Shown here: positions 1 through 7,696 of the stretch, in pieces
How positions within the stretch are numbered: the stretch's first letter is position 1
Layout of the letters: each line of letters begins with the position of its first letter
NCBI GenBank assembly: GCA_000433455.1
Contig: HF992499.1
Coordinates: forward strand, 193,202 to 256,531
DNA length: 63,330 bases
Direction of reading: 5' to 3'
Origin: Mycoplasma sp. CAG:877
GTDB lineage: Bacteria > Bacillota_I > Bacilli_A > RF39 > UBA660
Program-made: the position numbers and the translations under genes
The notes under the pieces: generated by a model
Databases searched by the model: none
Told to the model about the DNA's origin: nothing
What the model saw: the letters and a program-made list of their open reading frames with translations, nothing else

Positions 1-66
1 CAGACGCGCTAGACTTAGGATCTAGTGCCGTAAGGCTTGCAGGTTCAACTCCTGTTACCCGCACCA
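1..66 (+). tRNA. tRNA-Leu (anticodon TAG), 5' end cut off by the window
   Basis: The anticodon loop CTTAGGA between CTAGA and TCTAG gives anticodon UAG. A long variable arm follows (about 27-38), as expected for a type II (Leu/Ser/Tyr) tRNA. The T arm carries the TTCAACTC loop and the gene ends with an encoded ACCA at 63-66. The acceptor 5' half and most of the D arm lie outside the window, so completeness cannot be judged. Confidence 0.9.
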
Positions 67-78
67 TATAGAATGTAA

Positions 79-108
79 ATATCAACTAACTAAGTTGGTA
101 TTTTTTTA
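79..108 (+). terminator. Intrinsic terminator of the tRNA unit
   Basis: A 9-bp stem (ATATCAACT with AGTTGGTAT, one G-U pair) and a 5-nt loop are followed by a run of T. It ends the tRNA transcript and separates it from the next gene. Confidence 0.8.
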
Positions 109-172
109 TACATTTTTCCGTAAAAAGTATGTTACAATATAATATATAAATAATATAGTAGGGAGTAACATT

Positions 173-1081
173 ATGAAGAAAAAAGACATGAAAAAACTAA
201 TAGTTTTAGTTATACTATTATTATCATACGCATACACAACTTTTATAAATACAGAGAATAAAAATCAAGAAGAACCAATTAAAGAAAGAAAAACAGAAGA
301 TGTTATTTTTGCTGATGAAAATACTCTAAATGTCTATTTTATAGATGTAGGTCAAGCTGATTCAATTCTTCTAGAAAACAAAGGTCATTATATGTTAATC
401 GATGCTGGTAATAATGAAGATGGTCCAAAGCTAGTTAACTATTTTAATGAACAAGACATAAAAGAATTTGACTATGTAGTAGGAACTCATGCCCATGAAG
501 ATCATATTGGTGGAATGGATGATATTATAAAAAACTTTAAAATAGATAATTTTTATATGCCTGATGCCATAACAACAACAAAAACATTTGAAGATGTATT
601 AGATGCCTTAGAAGAGACAAATGTTATCTTTCAAACTCCAAAAGTAAATCAAACATTTAACTTACAAGATACAACAATCACAACTCTGTCTGTAACAGCA
701 GATGAGAAAAATTTAAATGATACATCCATAGTTTTAAAAGTAAAACATGGTACCAATACATTTTTATTTATGGGAGATGCCTCAACAAAAATAGAAAAGA
801 ATCTCTTAAATAAAGATATAAAAAGTGATGTTTTAAAAGTGGGTCATCATGGTTCAAGATATTCAACTTCTCTTGAATTTCTAAAAAAAGTATCACCAGA
901 ATATGCCGTTATATCAGTAGGTGAAAACAATACATATAAACATCCTCACGAAGAAATCTTAAAAAGACTAGAAGAACAGAATATACAAATATATAGAACC
1001 GATAAACAAGGTACAATACTTGCTAAATCCAATGGTTCAATTATAACATTCAGTACTATAAAAACGGATACTAATGGGTAG
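173..1081 (+). CDS. ComEC/Rec2-like metallo-beta-lactamase-fold hydrolase, membrane-anchored
   Basis: This is a single metallo-beta-lactamase domain of the ComEC C-terminal type without the competence channel. Residues 8-24 are hydrophobic and form a signal anchor or signal peptide, so the enzyme domain should lie outside the membrane. The motifs are DVGQAD (58-63), the metal site HAHEDH (106-111), GDAS (201-204) and GHHGS (224-228), all intact. Proteins of this type are thought to be nucleases or phosphodiesterases; the substrate is not known here. AGGGAG lies 9 nt before the ATG, and an extended -10 (TG-T-TACAAT, 130-138) lies upstream. The DUF3006 gene follows after 8 nt, which is the usual pairing for this family. 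Confidence 0.85.
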   Translation: MKKKDMKKLIVLVILLLSYAYTTFINTENKNQEEPIKERKTEDVIFADENTLNVYFIDVGQADSILLENKGHYMLIDAGNNEDGPKLVNYFNEQDIKEFDYVVGTHAHEDHIGGMDDIIKNFKIDNFYMPDAITTTKTFEDVLDALEETNVIFQTPKVNQTFNLQDTTITTLSVTADEKNLNDTSIVLKVKHGTNTFLFMGDASTKIEKNLLNKDIKSDVLKVGHHGSRYSTSLEFLKKVSPEYAVISVGENNTYKHPHEEILKRLEEQNIQIYRTDKQGTILAKSNGSIITFSTIKTDTNG

Positions 1082-1089
1082 GTGTAAAA

Positions 1090-1314
1090 ATGAAATATGC
1101 TATAGATAAAATTGAAGAAGATATAGTTATCTTAGAAAATCTAGAAACAAAAGAAAAAGAAGAAGTAAATATAAAAAACATACTCGGAGAAACTCATGAA
1201 GGAGCAATAGTTATAAAAAATAATGATACATATATAACAGACTCTAAAGAAGAAAATCTTCGAAGAAAAATGTTAAGAGAAAAACTAGAACGACTTAAAA
1301 ATAAACAATCATAA
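1090..1314 (+). CDS. DUF3006 family small protein
   Basis: This 74-residue acidic/basic protein opens with the pattern typical of DUF3006 (AIDKIEEDIVILENLETKEKE). The C-terminal third is rich in Arg and Lys and probably helical. The family is small, of unknown function, and very often sits next to ComEC-like metallo-hydrolases, as it does here 8 nt downstream of one. It has no membrane segment and no cysteines. AGGTG precedes the ATG. The two genes almost certainly form one transcript; a regulatory or accessory role for the hydrolase is inference. Confidence 0.75.
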   Translation: MKYAIDKIEEDIVILENLETKEKEEVNIKNILGETHEGAIVIKNNDTYITDSKEENLRRKMLREKLERLKNKQS

Positions 1315-1325
1315 AATAGTCCTAA

Positions 1326-1354
1326 TTGAAAATAAAAAATTAATATGTTAAAAT
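1326..1354 (+). promoter_or_regulatory. SigA-type promoter for the 1387 gene
   Basis: TTGAAA (1326-1331), a 17-nt spacer and TAAAAT (1349-1354) with an upstream TG form an extended -10 promoter. It lies 33 nt before the start codon. Confidence 0.6.
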
Positions 1355-1386
1355 ATCAATAGAGTAAAAAGGAGAGTACTAGTACT

Positions 1387-1899
1387 ATGAAAAAGAAAAA
1401 TATTCTAATAAAAATTCTACTAATAGTCATAATAGTTGTTTCAACAAACTTTATACTACTACCTCCACTTTTTAGACTAACGATAGCTGATGTAGATTTA
1501 ACTGGATCTACAGTCAAAGATCCACAAAAGAATAATCTAATAGTTTTATCATGTAAAAAGTATGATTTACAAACATCAACTTTAGTAACAAGCAGAACAA
1601 GGTATAAAGAAGAAATACCGGAACAAAACTTTATAACATATGAAAAAACCAGCTCAAATAATGAACTGACTAGCAGTCTTCCATCTTATAAAAAACCAGA
1701 TGAAGAAATAGAATTCTTCTCAAATATTGATGGAATAGAAATAAATACAACCGACCAAAAGACAACAGTATTAATTTCTAAGTATGTAGTTAGTATGAAT
1801 GAGGCCAACTTTACCTTAGCAAAATATTTTAATTCAAAAGATGAACAACGTAAATTCTATGAAGAACAAGGTTACAAATGTGAAGAGACTAAGAGTTAG
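1387..1899 (+). CDS. Membrane-anchored or exported protein of unknown function
   Basis: I do not recognise a family. The protein has 170 residues with a Lys-rich start and one hydrophobic segment (about 7-27), followed by a polar region that should lie outside the cell. There are two cysteines, at about 56 and near the C-terminus (YKCEE), and no lipobox. A strong AAGGAGAG ribosome site lies upstream, and the gene has its own promoter at 1326-1354. The 3' end overlaps the convergent GerC-like gene by 11 bp, so neither gene has room for a separate terminator. Confidence 0.6.
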   Translation: MKKKNILIKILLIVIIVVSTNFILLPPLFRLTIADVDLTGSTVKDPQKNNLIVLSCKKYDLQTSTLVTSRTRYKEEIPEQNFITYEKTSSNNELTSSLPSYKKPDEEIEFFSNIDGIEINTTDQKTTVLISKYVVSMNEANFTLAKYFNSKDEQRKFYEEQGYKCEETKS

Positions 1900-2293
1900 T
1901 CTTTTTTAAATGCTCTTTTATATCACCAGCAGGATGATACACATTCTTTGGATTTATCTTTAAAATATCTTTTATATAGTCACTATTTTCTATATTAGTC
2001 GCTAAGAACTTAACTTTCTTATAGTATAATCTTTTCTTAGTTCGATCTTGTACTCTCTCTATTGCTTTTTCTAAATCTGAACTTTCTCCATCATAATACT
2101 TAAACTTATAATCAATACCCATATCACTTCTAATAGGAATAACTTCCTTCATATAAACTATATAAGAATTATTTTTATATTCAACACCAACTCCTTGAAT
2201 AATTGCTAAATCATTTAACTCGTGATACTCTGGTATTTTTATAATAAAACCAAATGTAATAATTAAAACAACAAGTACTATAATCTTTTTCAT
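1889..2293 (-). CDS. Ger(x)C-family germination protein, N-terminal part only
   Basis: The N-terminal hydrophobic stretch (1-20) is followed by ELNDLAIIQGVGVEYKN, characteristic of the first domain of Ger(x)C germinant-receptor lipoproteins. Family members normally have about 350-400 residues and three domains; this one stops at 134. There is no cysteine after the signal-like segment, so no lipidation site is seen. It overlaps the upstream GerA-family gene by 4 bp (ATGA-type coupling) and its 3' end overlaps the convergent 1387 gene. It may be a reduced but working subunit or a decayed gene. The open frame and preserved coupling favour function, but this is uncertain. Confidence 0.7.
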   Translation of the reverse strand: MKKIIVLVVLIITFGFIIKIPEYHELNDLAIIQGVGVEYKNNSYIVYMKEVIPIRSDMGIDYKFKYYDGESSDLEKAIERVQDRTKKRLYYKKVKFLATNIENSDYIKDILKINPKNVYHPAGDIKEHLKKTNS

Positions 2294-3687
2294 TTATATC
2301 TTCCTCTCACAATATTCTTCGTCAAGAAAGAATTTCTCTTCTTTACACTTTCTTCTCTTTTAATAAAAGAGTCATTAATTTCATTCTTATCAAATGGAAT
2401 AAATGGTACCAAGTAAGGTATACCAAATACTTTTAAAGTAAGTAGTTTATAAATCATATAAATAGTACCAATTATAACTCCATATATTCCAAGTAGTGTC
2501 CCTAAAAGTAATAATATTATTTTATATAGTCGTAAGGCATTAACTAATTCAATGGAAGAAAAAACAAGTCCTGCAATCGAAGAGATAGCTACTACTATAA
2601 TCATAATAGGTGAAACTATTCCAGCACTAACTGCCGCATCTCCTAAAATTAATCCCCCAAGTATTGAAATAGAAGATCCAGATGTATTAGACATCCTAAT
2701 ATCAGATTCTTTAAGTATTTCAAAACAGACAATCATAAATAATGCCTCTATATATGCCGGAAAAGGTACAAAAGTTCTACCAGCTTTAAGCATTAATAAT
2801 AAATCAAGTGGTACTATATCATAATTTCTAGTCGTAACAGCAATATAACAAGCCGGTGTAAATATAGCAATTAAAAAGGCAAAAAAACGTATAATCCTAA
2901 TAAATGTTGTATTAAAAGACTTTTGATAGTAGTCATCTGTTGTATGAAAAAAATCTATAAAAAAACTCGGTAAAATTAAAGCATAAGGACTCATATCAAC
3001 AAGTATCACAACTTTTCCCTCTAATAATGCCATTGCACTTTTATCAGGTCTCTCACTCATCATAATAGTAGGAAAAAAACTTTTCTGTCCCTCTAAAGTA
3101 ATTTTTAAATAACTGGAATCAATTATTCCATCAATATCAATTCTCCTAAGCACTTCATCAATTCTCTTAACAATTTTTTTATCTACAATATCATCTATAT
3201 ATAAAATGCCAACCTTAGTCTTACTTCTAACTCCAATATCTAAATTCATAACTTTCAAGTCGCATGACTTAATTCTTCTCCTAATTAATCCTAAATTAGT
3301 ATTATAATTTTCTGAAAAACTATCTTTTGGTCCAGACAAAGATAATTCACTCTGAATATTATTAATACCTCTGTCTAACTTAGCCTTAACTTCAACTGCA
3401 TAAATTTTCTTATAAAATATAATTAAAAATCCATTATTAACAAAGTCATATATTTGATTCTTCTTAATCTTAGAAATATTAACAGTTGGTAAATGATCTT
3501 CCAATCTCTTAAAATTATTTTTCTTTAAATTAAGTAAACTCTTAAGTACAAAATTATCTATACTAGAACTATCTGTAAGAACCTCATTATAAAACAAAGT
3601 TAAAGTCTTCCCATCAATACATATATCTTTGATTTTATAATCGTTTGAAGTTCCAACTCTTGTTTTAATCTCTTTAACTATACTCAT
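2290..3687 (-). CDS. GerA-family spore germination protein (GerAA type)
   Basis: This is the A subunit of a nutrient germinant receptor in the spore inner membrane. A cytoplasmic N-terminal region of about 240 residues is followed by the GerA membrane domain. Recognisable blocks are TKVGILYIDDIVD, EGKVVILVDMSPYALILPSFFIDFF and a late multi-helix part ending FVPFIPFDKNE. Length (465) fits the family. I prefer the second ATG (3687) over the one at 3699, because GGTGAT lies 4 nt before it and nothing precedes the first. GerC overlaps downstream, but no GerB permease gene is adjacent, which is unusual for the usual A-B-C operon. A sigma-G-like promoter may lie at 3703-3733. Confidence 0.9.
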   Translation of the reverse strand: MSIVKEIKTRVGTSNDYKIKDICIDGKTLTLFYNEVLTDSSSIDNFVLKSLLNLKKNNFKRLEDHLPTVNISKIKKNQIYDFVNNGFLIIFYKKIYAVEVKAKLDRGINNIQSELSLSGPKDSFSENYNTNLGLIRRRIKSCDLKVMNLDIGVRSKTKVGILYIDDIVDKKIVKRIDEVLRRIDIDGIIDSSYLKITLEGQKSFFPTIMMSERPDKSAMALLEGKVVILVDMSPYALILPSFFIDFFHTTDDYYQKSFNTTFIRIIRFFAFLIAIFTPACYIAVTTRNYDIVPLDLLLMLKAGRTFVPFPAYIEALFMIVCFEILKESDIRMSNTSGSSISILGGLILGDAAVSAGIVSPIMIIVVAISSIAGLVFSSIELVNALRLYKIILLLLGTLLGIYGVIIGTIYMIYKLLTLKVFGIPYLVPFIPFDKNEINDSFIKREESVKKRNSFLTKNIVRGRYK

Positions 3688-3702
3688 AAAAATCACCATT
3701 AC

Positions 3703-3733
3703 TATTATGTATTTTTATTTTAAAAACTATGTA
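3703..3733 (-). promoter_or_regulatory. Possible sigma-G (forespore) promoter for the gerA-like gene
   Basis: On the minus strand TACATA (3733-3728), an 18-nt spacer and CATAATA (3709-3703) resemble the forespore sigma-G consensus. The start point predicted from it would leave a very short leader before the ATG at 3687, so the call is tentative. Confidence 0.3.
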
Positions 3734-3737
3734 TAGT

Positions 3738-3747
3738 TTGCTATAAT
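3738..3747 (+). promoter_or_regulatory. Extended -10 promoter element for the rRNA methyltransferase gene
   Basis: TTGCTATAAT contains a perfect TATAAT (3742-3747) with an upstream TG, 18 nt before the start codon. No good -35 is visible, as is usual for extended -10 promoters. Confidence 0.55.
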
Positions 3748-3764
3748 ATAAATAGAGGTATATT

Positions 3765-4955
3765 ATGAAAGTTAAAATAGAAAAATTAGATCATTTTGGT
3801 CGTGGTATTACAAATATTAATAATAAAATATGTTTTGTTGAAAATGCTCTTCCTAATGAAATTGTTAATATCGAAATTATAAAAGAAACTAAAAAATATT
3901 TTCTAGCAAAAACGATAGATTTTATTGAAAAGTCTCCATCTCGTATTATTGAGCCTTGTCCTTTTTATAATAAATGTGGTGGTTGTAATTTAGAACATTT
4001 ATCTTTTTCTAGGGAAAATGAATTTAAGCGAAGAAAAGTCCAAGAACTCCTAGTAAAGTTTGCTAAAATAAATCCAACCCTTGTCAAAGAAACAATCTTT
4101 TCTGATGAGTATAATTACAGAAACAAAGTAACTTTTCATGGCAATGGTAATATTTTTGGCTATTACAAAGAAAATTCTAATGATTTATTAAAAATAGATA
4201 AATGTCTTCTTTTAGATAAAAGAATAAATGAAATAGTAAAACTTCTTCAGACAGAATCTAATAAAATTACCGAACTATTAATTAGAACCAATAACGATTC
4301 TAGTAAGATAATGCTTAAAATAACTGGACAAGTAAACGATATAGAGACTTTAAAGAATAAGGTTGACGTTCTCTTCATAAATAGTAAATGTCTAACTAAA
4401 GAAGATAAAATAATCACAACAATCGGTTCTAAAAAATACTACGTATCGATAGACTCTTTCTTTCAAGTAAATAAAACTTTAACAGAGAAACTATATGATA
4501 AGGTAAAAGAGCAAGTAGAAAAAGTAAGGCCAAACAGACTTCTTGATTTGTATTGTGGCACAGGTAGTATTGGTATCTATGCATCAGATTTTACCAAAGA
4601 AATAATTGGAGTAGATTATTCTAAATCTAATATCGAAGACGCCAACAAAAATAAAAAATTAAACAATCTAAAAAACATTACTTTTATAAACGATAAAGTA
4701 GAAAACGTAATCGATACTTTTAAAGATATTGATATGATTATTGTAGATCCTCCAAGAGCTGGTCTTGATCAAAAGACAATTAATAATATAGAAAGAATTT
4801 CTCCAAGGCATCTTATCTATGTATCGTGTGATCCTGCCACTCTTGCTAGAGATCTGAATTTATTAACAAATTACGAAATAGAAGAAGTAACACCATTTAA
4901 TATGTTTCCAAGAACCTATCATGTAGAAACGGTTTGCATTTTAAAGCATAGATAA
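3765..4955 (+). CDS. rlmCD: 23S rRNA (uracil-C5)-methyltransferase, RlmCD/RumA type
   Basis: This SAM-dependent enzyme makes 5-methyluridine in 23S rRNA. It has an N-terminal TRAM RNA-binding domain (about 1-55), then cysteines C65, C71, C74 and C147, which would hold the [4Fe-4S] cluster typical of RumA-like members. The SAM site is LDLYCGTGSIG (260-270), with DPPRAGLD (328-335) and the catalytic cysteine in YVSCDP (C355). At 396 residues it is shorter than the common 450-460, but every key motif is present. Gram-positive bacteria usually carry one dual-specific RlmCD, so RlmC versus RlmD specificity cannot be told apart here. GAGG precedes the ATG. Confidence 0.88.
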   Translation: MKVKIEKLDHFGRGITNINNKICFVENALPNEIVNIEIIKETKKYFLAKTIDFIEKSPSRIIEPCPFYNKCGGCNLEHLSFSRENEFKRRKVQELLVKFAKINPTLVKETIFSDEYNYRNKVTFHGNGNIFGYYKENSNDLLKIDKCLLLDKRINEIVKLLQTESNKITELLIRTNNDSSKIMLKITGQVNDIETLKNKVDVLFINSKCLTKEDKIITTIGSKKYYVSIDSFFQVNKTLTEKLYDKVKEQVEKVRPNRLLDLYCGTGSIGIYASDFTKEIIGVDYSKSNIEDANKNKKLNNLKNITFINDKVENVIDTFKDIDMIIVDPPRAGLDQKTINNIERISPRHLIYVSCDPATLARDLNLLTNYEIEEVTPFNMFPRTYHVETVCILKHR

Positions 4956-5005
4956 AAAAAATCCTAGCAATACATATGAATAAAGTTACAGAAGAGGGAA
5001 TTAAT

Positions 5006-5485
5006 ATGAGCAAAGAAGATTTAAAATTTAAAATTGACAACTTTGATTTTCATTCGAGGGCTAGTGTCATTATTTACAATAAAGATAAATCAAAAGTATT
5101 ATTATTTAAAGTGGAAGATGACAGAAATTTTTATCTATTACCAGGCGACAAAATTCATATCAATGAGGACAGTCTATCAGCCATAAAAAGAGAAGTAAAA
5201 GAAGAACTTGGTTATGACTTAGAATTTACTTTTAGTAGCATTAATGAAAATTTCCTTATTAAGGAAAACACAAAAATCATGCAATATGAATTTTTATATA
5301 AAGCCATTTACTATGGTCCAATAGAAAAAGAAATATTTAATTGTCTAGATCGAGAGAACCAAACATTTCATTGGATAAGTATAAAAGATATTGATAAAGT
5401 TAAAATTCTCCCAAGTAACCTAACACAAATTATCAAAAACTATGATTATAATCAAATTCATAACATTTTAAAAAATATAGAATAA
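5006..5485 (+). CDS. Nudix hydrolase
   Basis: The protein has 159 residues and a Nudix box (about 45-67) whose core REVKEELGY is intact, so the metal-binding glutamates are present. The first glycine of the box is replaced by Asp (GDKIHINE), a deviation that may affect loop geometry. Nudix enzymes cleave nucleoside-diphosphate-linked compounds; the substrate is unknown. I choose the ATG at 5006 because AGAGGG lies 7 nt before it. An in-frame ATG at 4976 has no ribosome site. It lies 50 nt after the methyltransferase gene and 23 nt before a GNAT gene, probably one transcript. Confidence 0.8.
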   Translation: MSKEDLKFKIDNFDFHSRASVIIYNKDKSKVLLFKVEDDRNFYLLPGDKIHINEDSLSAIKREVKEELGYDLEFTFSSINENFLIKENTKIMQYEFLYKAIYYGPIEKEIFNCLDRENQTFHWISIKDIDKVKILPSNLTQIIKNYDYNQIHNILKNIE

Positions 5486-5508
5486 CTAAAAAAGTAGAGG
5501 ATATTTAT

Positions 5509-5940
5509 ATGATAAAAGAAGTAACTAGTATTGAAGAGGCAAATGTATGTGATGAACTATTAACAAAACTAATATTAGATGAAAGAAAATATAATAAGGC
5601 AATTAGTGAAAATGTTGTCATAAAAGACTATTTTAGTAAACTGTTAAATGATAAAAATATCAAATTATTGGCATATTACTTAAATACTGAAATTGTTGGG
5701 TACATATTAATAAGAAAAACAGAACCAAATACCTGCTTATTAGACGGCCTATACGTATTAGAAGAACACCGCAATAAAAAGATTGCCAAAAGCTTGTTAA
5801 TAGAAGCACTAAAAAAATGCCAGGAGTTAAATGTAAACTATATTGATATTAACGTTATGGTAGAAAACAAAATAGCTCTAGAACTTTATAAGAAATTAGG
5901 TTTTACTGAACTTGAGGTAAAATTGAGAAAGAATCTTTAA
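5509..5940 (+). CDS. GNAT-family N-acetyltransferase
   Basis: The 143-residue protein has the GNAT order: a beta strand with DGLYVLEEHRNKKIAKSLL (acetyl-CoA binding region, about 80-98) and a C-terminal ALELYKKLGF motif (about 124-133). The usual R/Q-x-x-G-x-G/A loop reads RNKKIA, with Lys in place of the first Gly. The acceptor substrate cannot be inferred. It starts with ATG after AGAGG and lies just downstream of the Nudix gene. Confidence 0.8.
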   Translation: MIKEVTSIEEANVCDELLTKLILDERKYNKAISENVVIKDYFSKLLNDKNIKLLAYYLNTEIVGYILIRKTEPNTCLLDGLYVLEEHRNKKIAKSLLIEALKKCQELNVNYIDINVMVENKIALELYKKLGFTELEVKLRKNL

Positions 5941-6141
5941 ATATATTATAAATGAACATTAATAGATATCAAGACTGCGCAACAACAATAGAAATGGAAA
6001 AACAGTCATTGCGACCAGCCATCACAAAAAAATTAACCAATATGGAAGAATATTCAACAATGAAAGAGATTATCATCCACAACCTCTCCAGAAACAATAA
6101 AAGAATTTACATCTGAATTTTAAACTGTAAATTTATAGATT
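5941..6141 (+). other. Gene-free stretch with a doubtful 54-codon frame
   Basis: About 200 nt lie here without a supported gene. An open frame runs from 5952 to 6116 but has no ribosome site. Fragments of coherent sequence appear in two frames, such as PETIKEFTSEF near the end. This could be a decayed gene, but I cannot assign it. Confidence 0.3.
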
Positions 6142-6171
6142 AAAGAATCGAATAAAATTGGTTCTTTTTTT
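6142..6171 (+). terminator. Intrinsic terminator
   Basis: AAAGAATCGA pairs with TTGGTTCTTT (10 bp with two wobbles) around a 6-nt loop and is followed by T-rich sequence. It closes the unit that ends with the GNAT gene. Confidence 0.6.
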
Positions 6172-6220
6172 AATAAATGATATAATTAAAAAGTAATACC
6201 TATCACAAAGGAATGATTTA

Positions 6221-6847
6221 ATGAAATTAGAAAAGCCAAAATTCCACAATTTAGAAGAAAAGAAAATATTAGATTGTTTAGAAACAAAAAATTTTACGAA
6301 TGGCTTATTTAAAGAAAAAACAGAAGATGATATTGTAATAAAAGATATAACTTTTGATACCTGTGTTTTTGAAAATGTTGACTTTACCAAGATAAAACTA
6401 GAAAATGTTGATTTAATAGACGTCCATTTTAAAAATTGTGATTTATCTAATCAAAACTTTGATAAACAATTTTTAAGACGAGTGTTATTTGAAAATTGTA
6501 AGTTAATAGGTGTAAGTTTTATAGAGGCCTCTTTAAAGAATATAGAATTTATCAATTGTAATGCTAAATACATAAATTTTTCATCAGGTAAATTAGTAAA
6601 TTTAAAAATAGAAGAAAGTGATTTTAGTGAATCAACCTTTTCAAGACTAGATCTAACTAATTTAGAGTTAAACAATGTAAAATTACATAGCACCGAATTT
6701 ATAAGAACAAATCTAAAAGATACTGATTTTTCGACATGCGATATTACTAATATTTTATTTGATCAAACTTCATTAAAAGGCATAGTAATAGATGACTTTC
6801 AAGCTATGAATATTGCTAGCTTATTTGGTGTAAAAATAAAAAATTAA
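6221..6847 (+). CDS. Pentapeptide-repeat protein
   Basis: Residues 35-190 are made of tandem A(D/N)LxX-like pentapeptides, for example CVFENVDFTKIKLENVDLID, which fold as a right-handed quadrilateral beta helix. The C-terminal block ending DFQAMNIASLFGVKI resembles the closing helix of Qnr/McbG-like members. It has no signal peptide or membrane segment, so it is cytosolic. Some family members mimic DNA and protect gyrase; nothing in the sequence proves that here. AAAGGAATG lies before the ATG and a prolyl-tRNA editing gene follows 18 nt downstream. Confidence 0.85.
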   Translation: MKLEKPKFHNLEEKKILDCLETKNFTNGLFKEKTEDDIVIKDITFDTCVFENVDFTKIKLENVDLIDVHFKNCDLSNQNFDKQFLRRVLFENCKLIGVSFIEASLKNIEFINCNAKYINFSSGKLVNLKIEESDFSESTFSRLDLTNLELNNVKLHSTEFIRTNLKDTDFSTCDITNILFDQTSLKGIVIDDFQAMNIASLFGVKIKN

Positions 6848-6865
6848 AGTAGAGGAGACGCAATT

Positions 6866-7354
6866 ATGAACAAAGAACAAATATATCGCTATCTAAAACA
6901 AAAAAATATTTGGTATGAAATAACCAAACATAAAGCTGTCTATAATATGAAAGATTTACAGGATGTAGATCTTCCATATCCAGAAGGTGATGCTAAGAAC
7001 TTATTTGTCCGTGATGATAAAAAAAGAAATTATTATTTAATAACAGTAAAAGGCACAAAAAAAGTAGATTTAAAAGAATTTAGACATCAAAACAATACTA
7101 GACCACTAAGTTTTGTTAACGAAAAAGAACTCTTAGAGCTACTTAATTTAAAACCAGGATCAGTTACACCTTTAGGTCTATTAAATGATAAAGAACATAA
7201 AGTAGAATTTTTCATTGATAATGAACTGCTGGAGGAACCAGGAATAATAGGAGTTCATCCAAACGAGAACACCGCAACAGTCTGGTTAAAAACTAGAGAT
7301 TTAATAACTATCCTAAAAGAAAATAATGTCAAAGTTTATCAAGTACAAATATAA
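6866..7354 (+). CDS. Prolyl-tRNA editing protein, ProX/PrdX type (YbaK domain)
   Basis: The 162-residue free-standing YbaK/INS-type domain removes mischarged amino acids from tRNA-Pro. Diagnostic blocks are KNLFVRDDKKRNYYLITVKG (about 45-64), the conserved lysine within it, LLNLKPGSVTPLGLLND (about 90-106) and GVHPNENTATVWL (about 132-144). The length is typical of PrdX-like proteins. A GAGGAG site precedes the ATG. It acts in the cytosol as a quality-control partner of prolyl-tRNA synthetase, usually against alanine, although cysteine specificity cannot be excluded. Confidence 0.87.
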   Translation: MNKEQIYRYLKQKNIWYEITKHKAVYNMKDLQDVDLPYPEGDAKNLFVRDDKKRNYYLITVKGTKKVDLKEFRHQNNTRPLSFVNEKELLELLNLKPGSVTPLGLLNDKEHKVEFFIDNELLEEPGIIGVHPNENTATVWLKTRDLITILKENNVKVYQVQI

Positions 7355-7696
7355 TAAAAAAACTAGAACAAAAAAATTTCCAAAAAGATTCATGAGACTT
7401 GTAATAGTCCAACTTTTAATCTATAATTAGAAAAATAGATTAAGAGTTGTCTATAAAATAAAAAAAATGGAAGTGTACCATATCTAATAAAATATATATT
7501 ATAAGGCAAAAACATTTCAAATAAAAATAACGGTTAGAGAAACAGAAATAAAATACATTCTAAAACTACTAGACTAAAACATTAATTATAAAAAATAGAT
7601 ATGAAAAAACCAGATTTATATATCTATAATTAAAAAATAATCATTATAAAAAGAATACCAAAACTAGAATAATATCTTTAAAAGGAGTAATAATAA
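7355..7696. other. 342-nt gene-free, very AT-rich stretch
   Basis: No credible gene is visible in either strand. It holds a near-perfect 15-bp inverted repeat (7410-7449) and a weaker one near 7590-7625. Low-complexity A-rich sequence fills the rest, with an AAAGGAG ribosome site for the next gene at its end. Confidence 0.6.
7410..7449. repeat. Inverted repeat, 15-bp arms
   Basis: CAACTTTTAATCTAT (7410-7424) pairs with ATAGATTAAGAGTTG (7435-7449) with one G-U, around a 10-nt loop. There is no T-run on the + side, so it is not a standard terminator. It could be the relic of a miniature transposable element. Confidence 0.6.

Noticed and set aside
2552..2824. Open frame of 90 codons on the + strand
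   Set aside because: It lies fully inside the minus-strand GerA gene, has no ribosome site and reads as a mirror of its membrane region.
5952..6116. Open frame of 54 codons
   Set aside because: No ribosome site, and coherent pieces occur in more than one frame. At most a relic, so not called as a gene.
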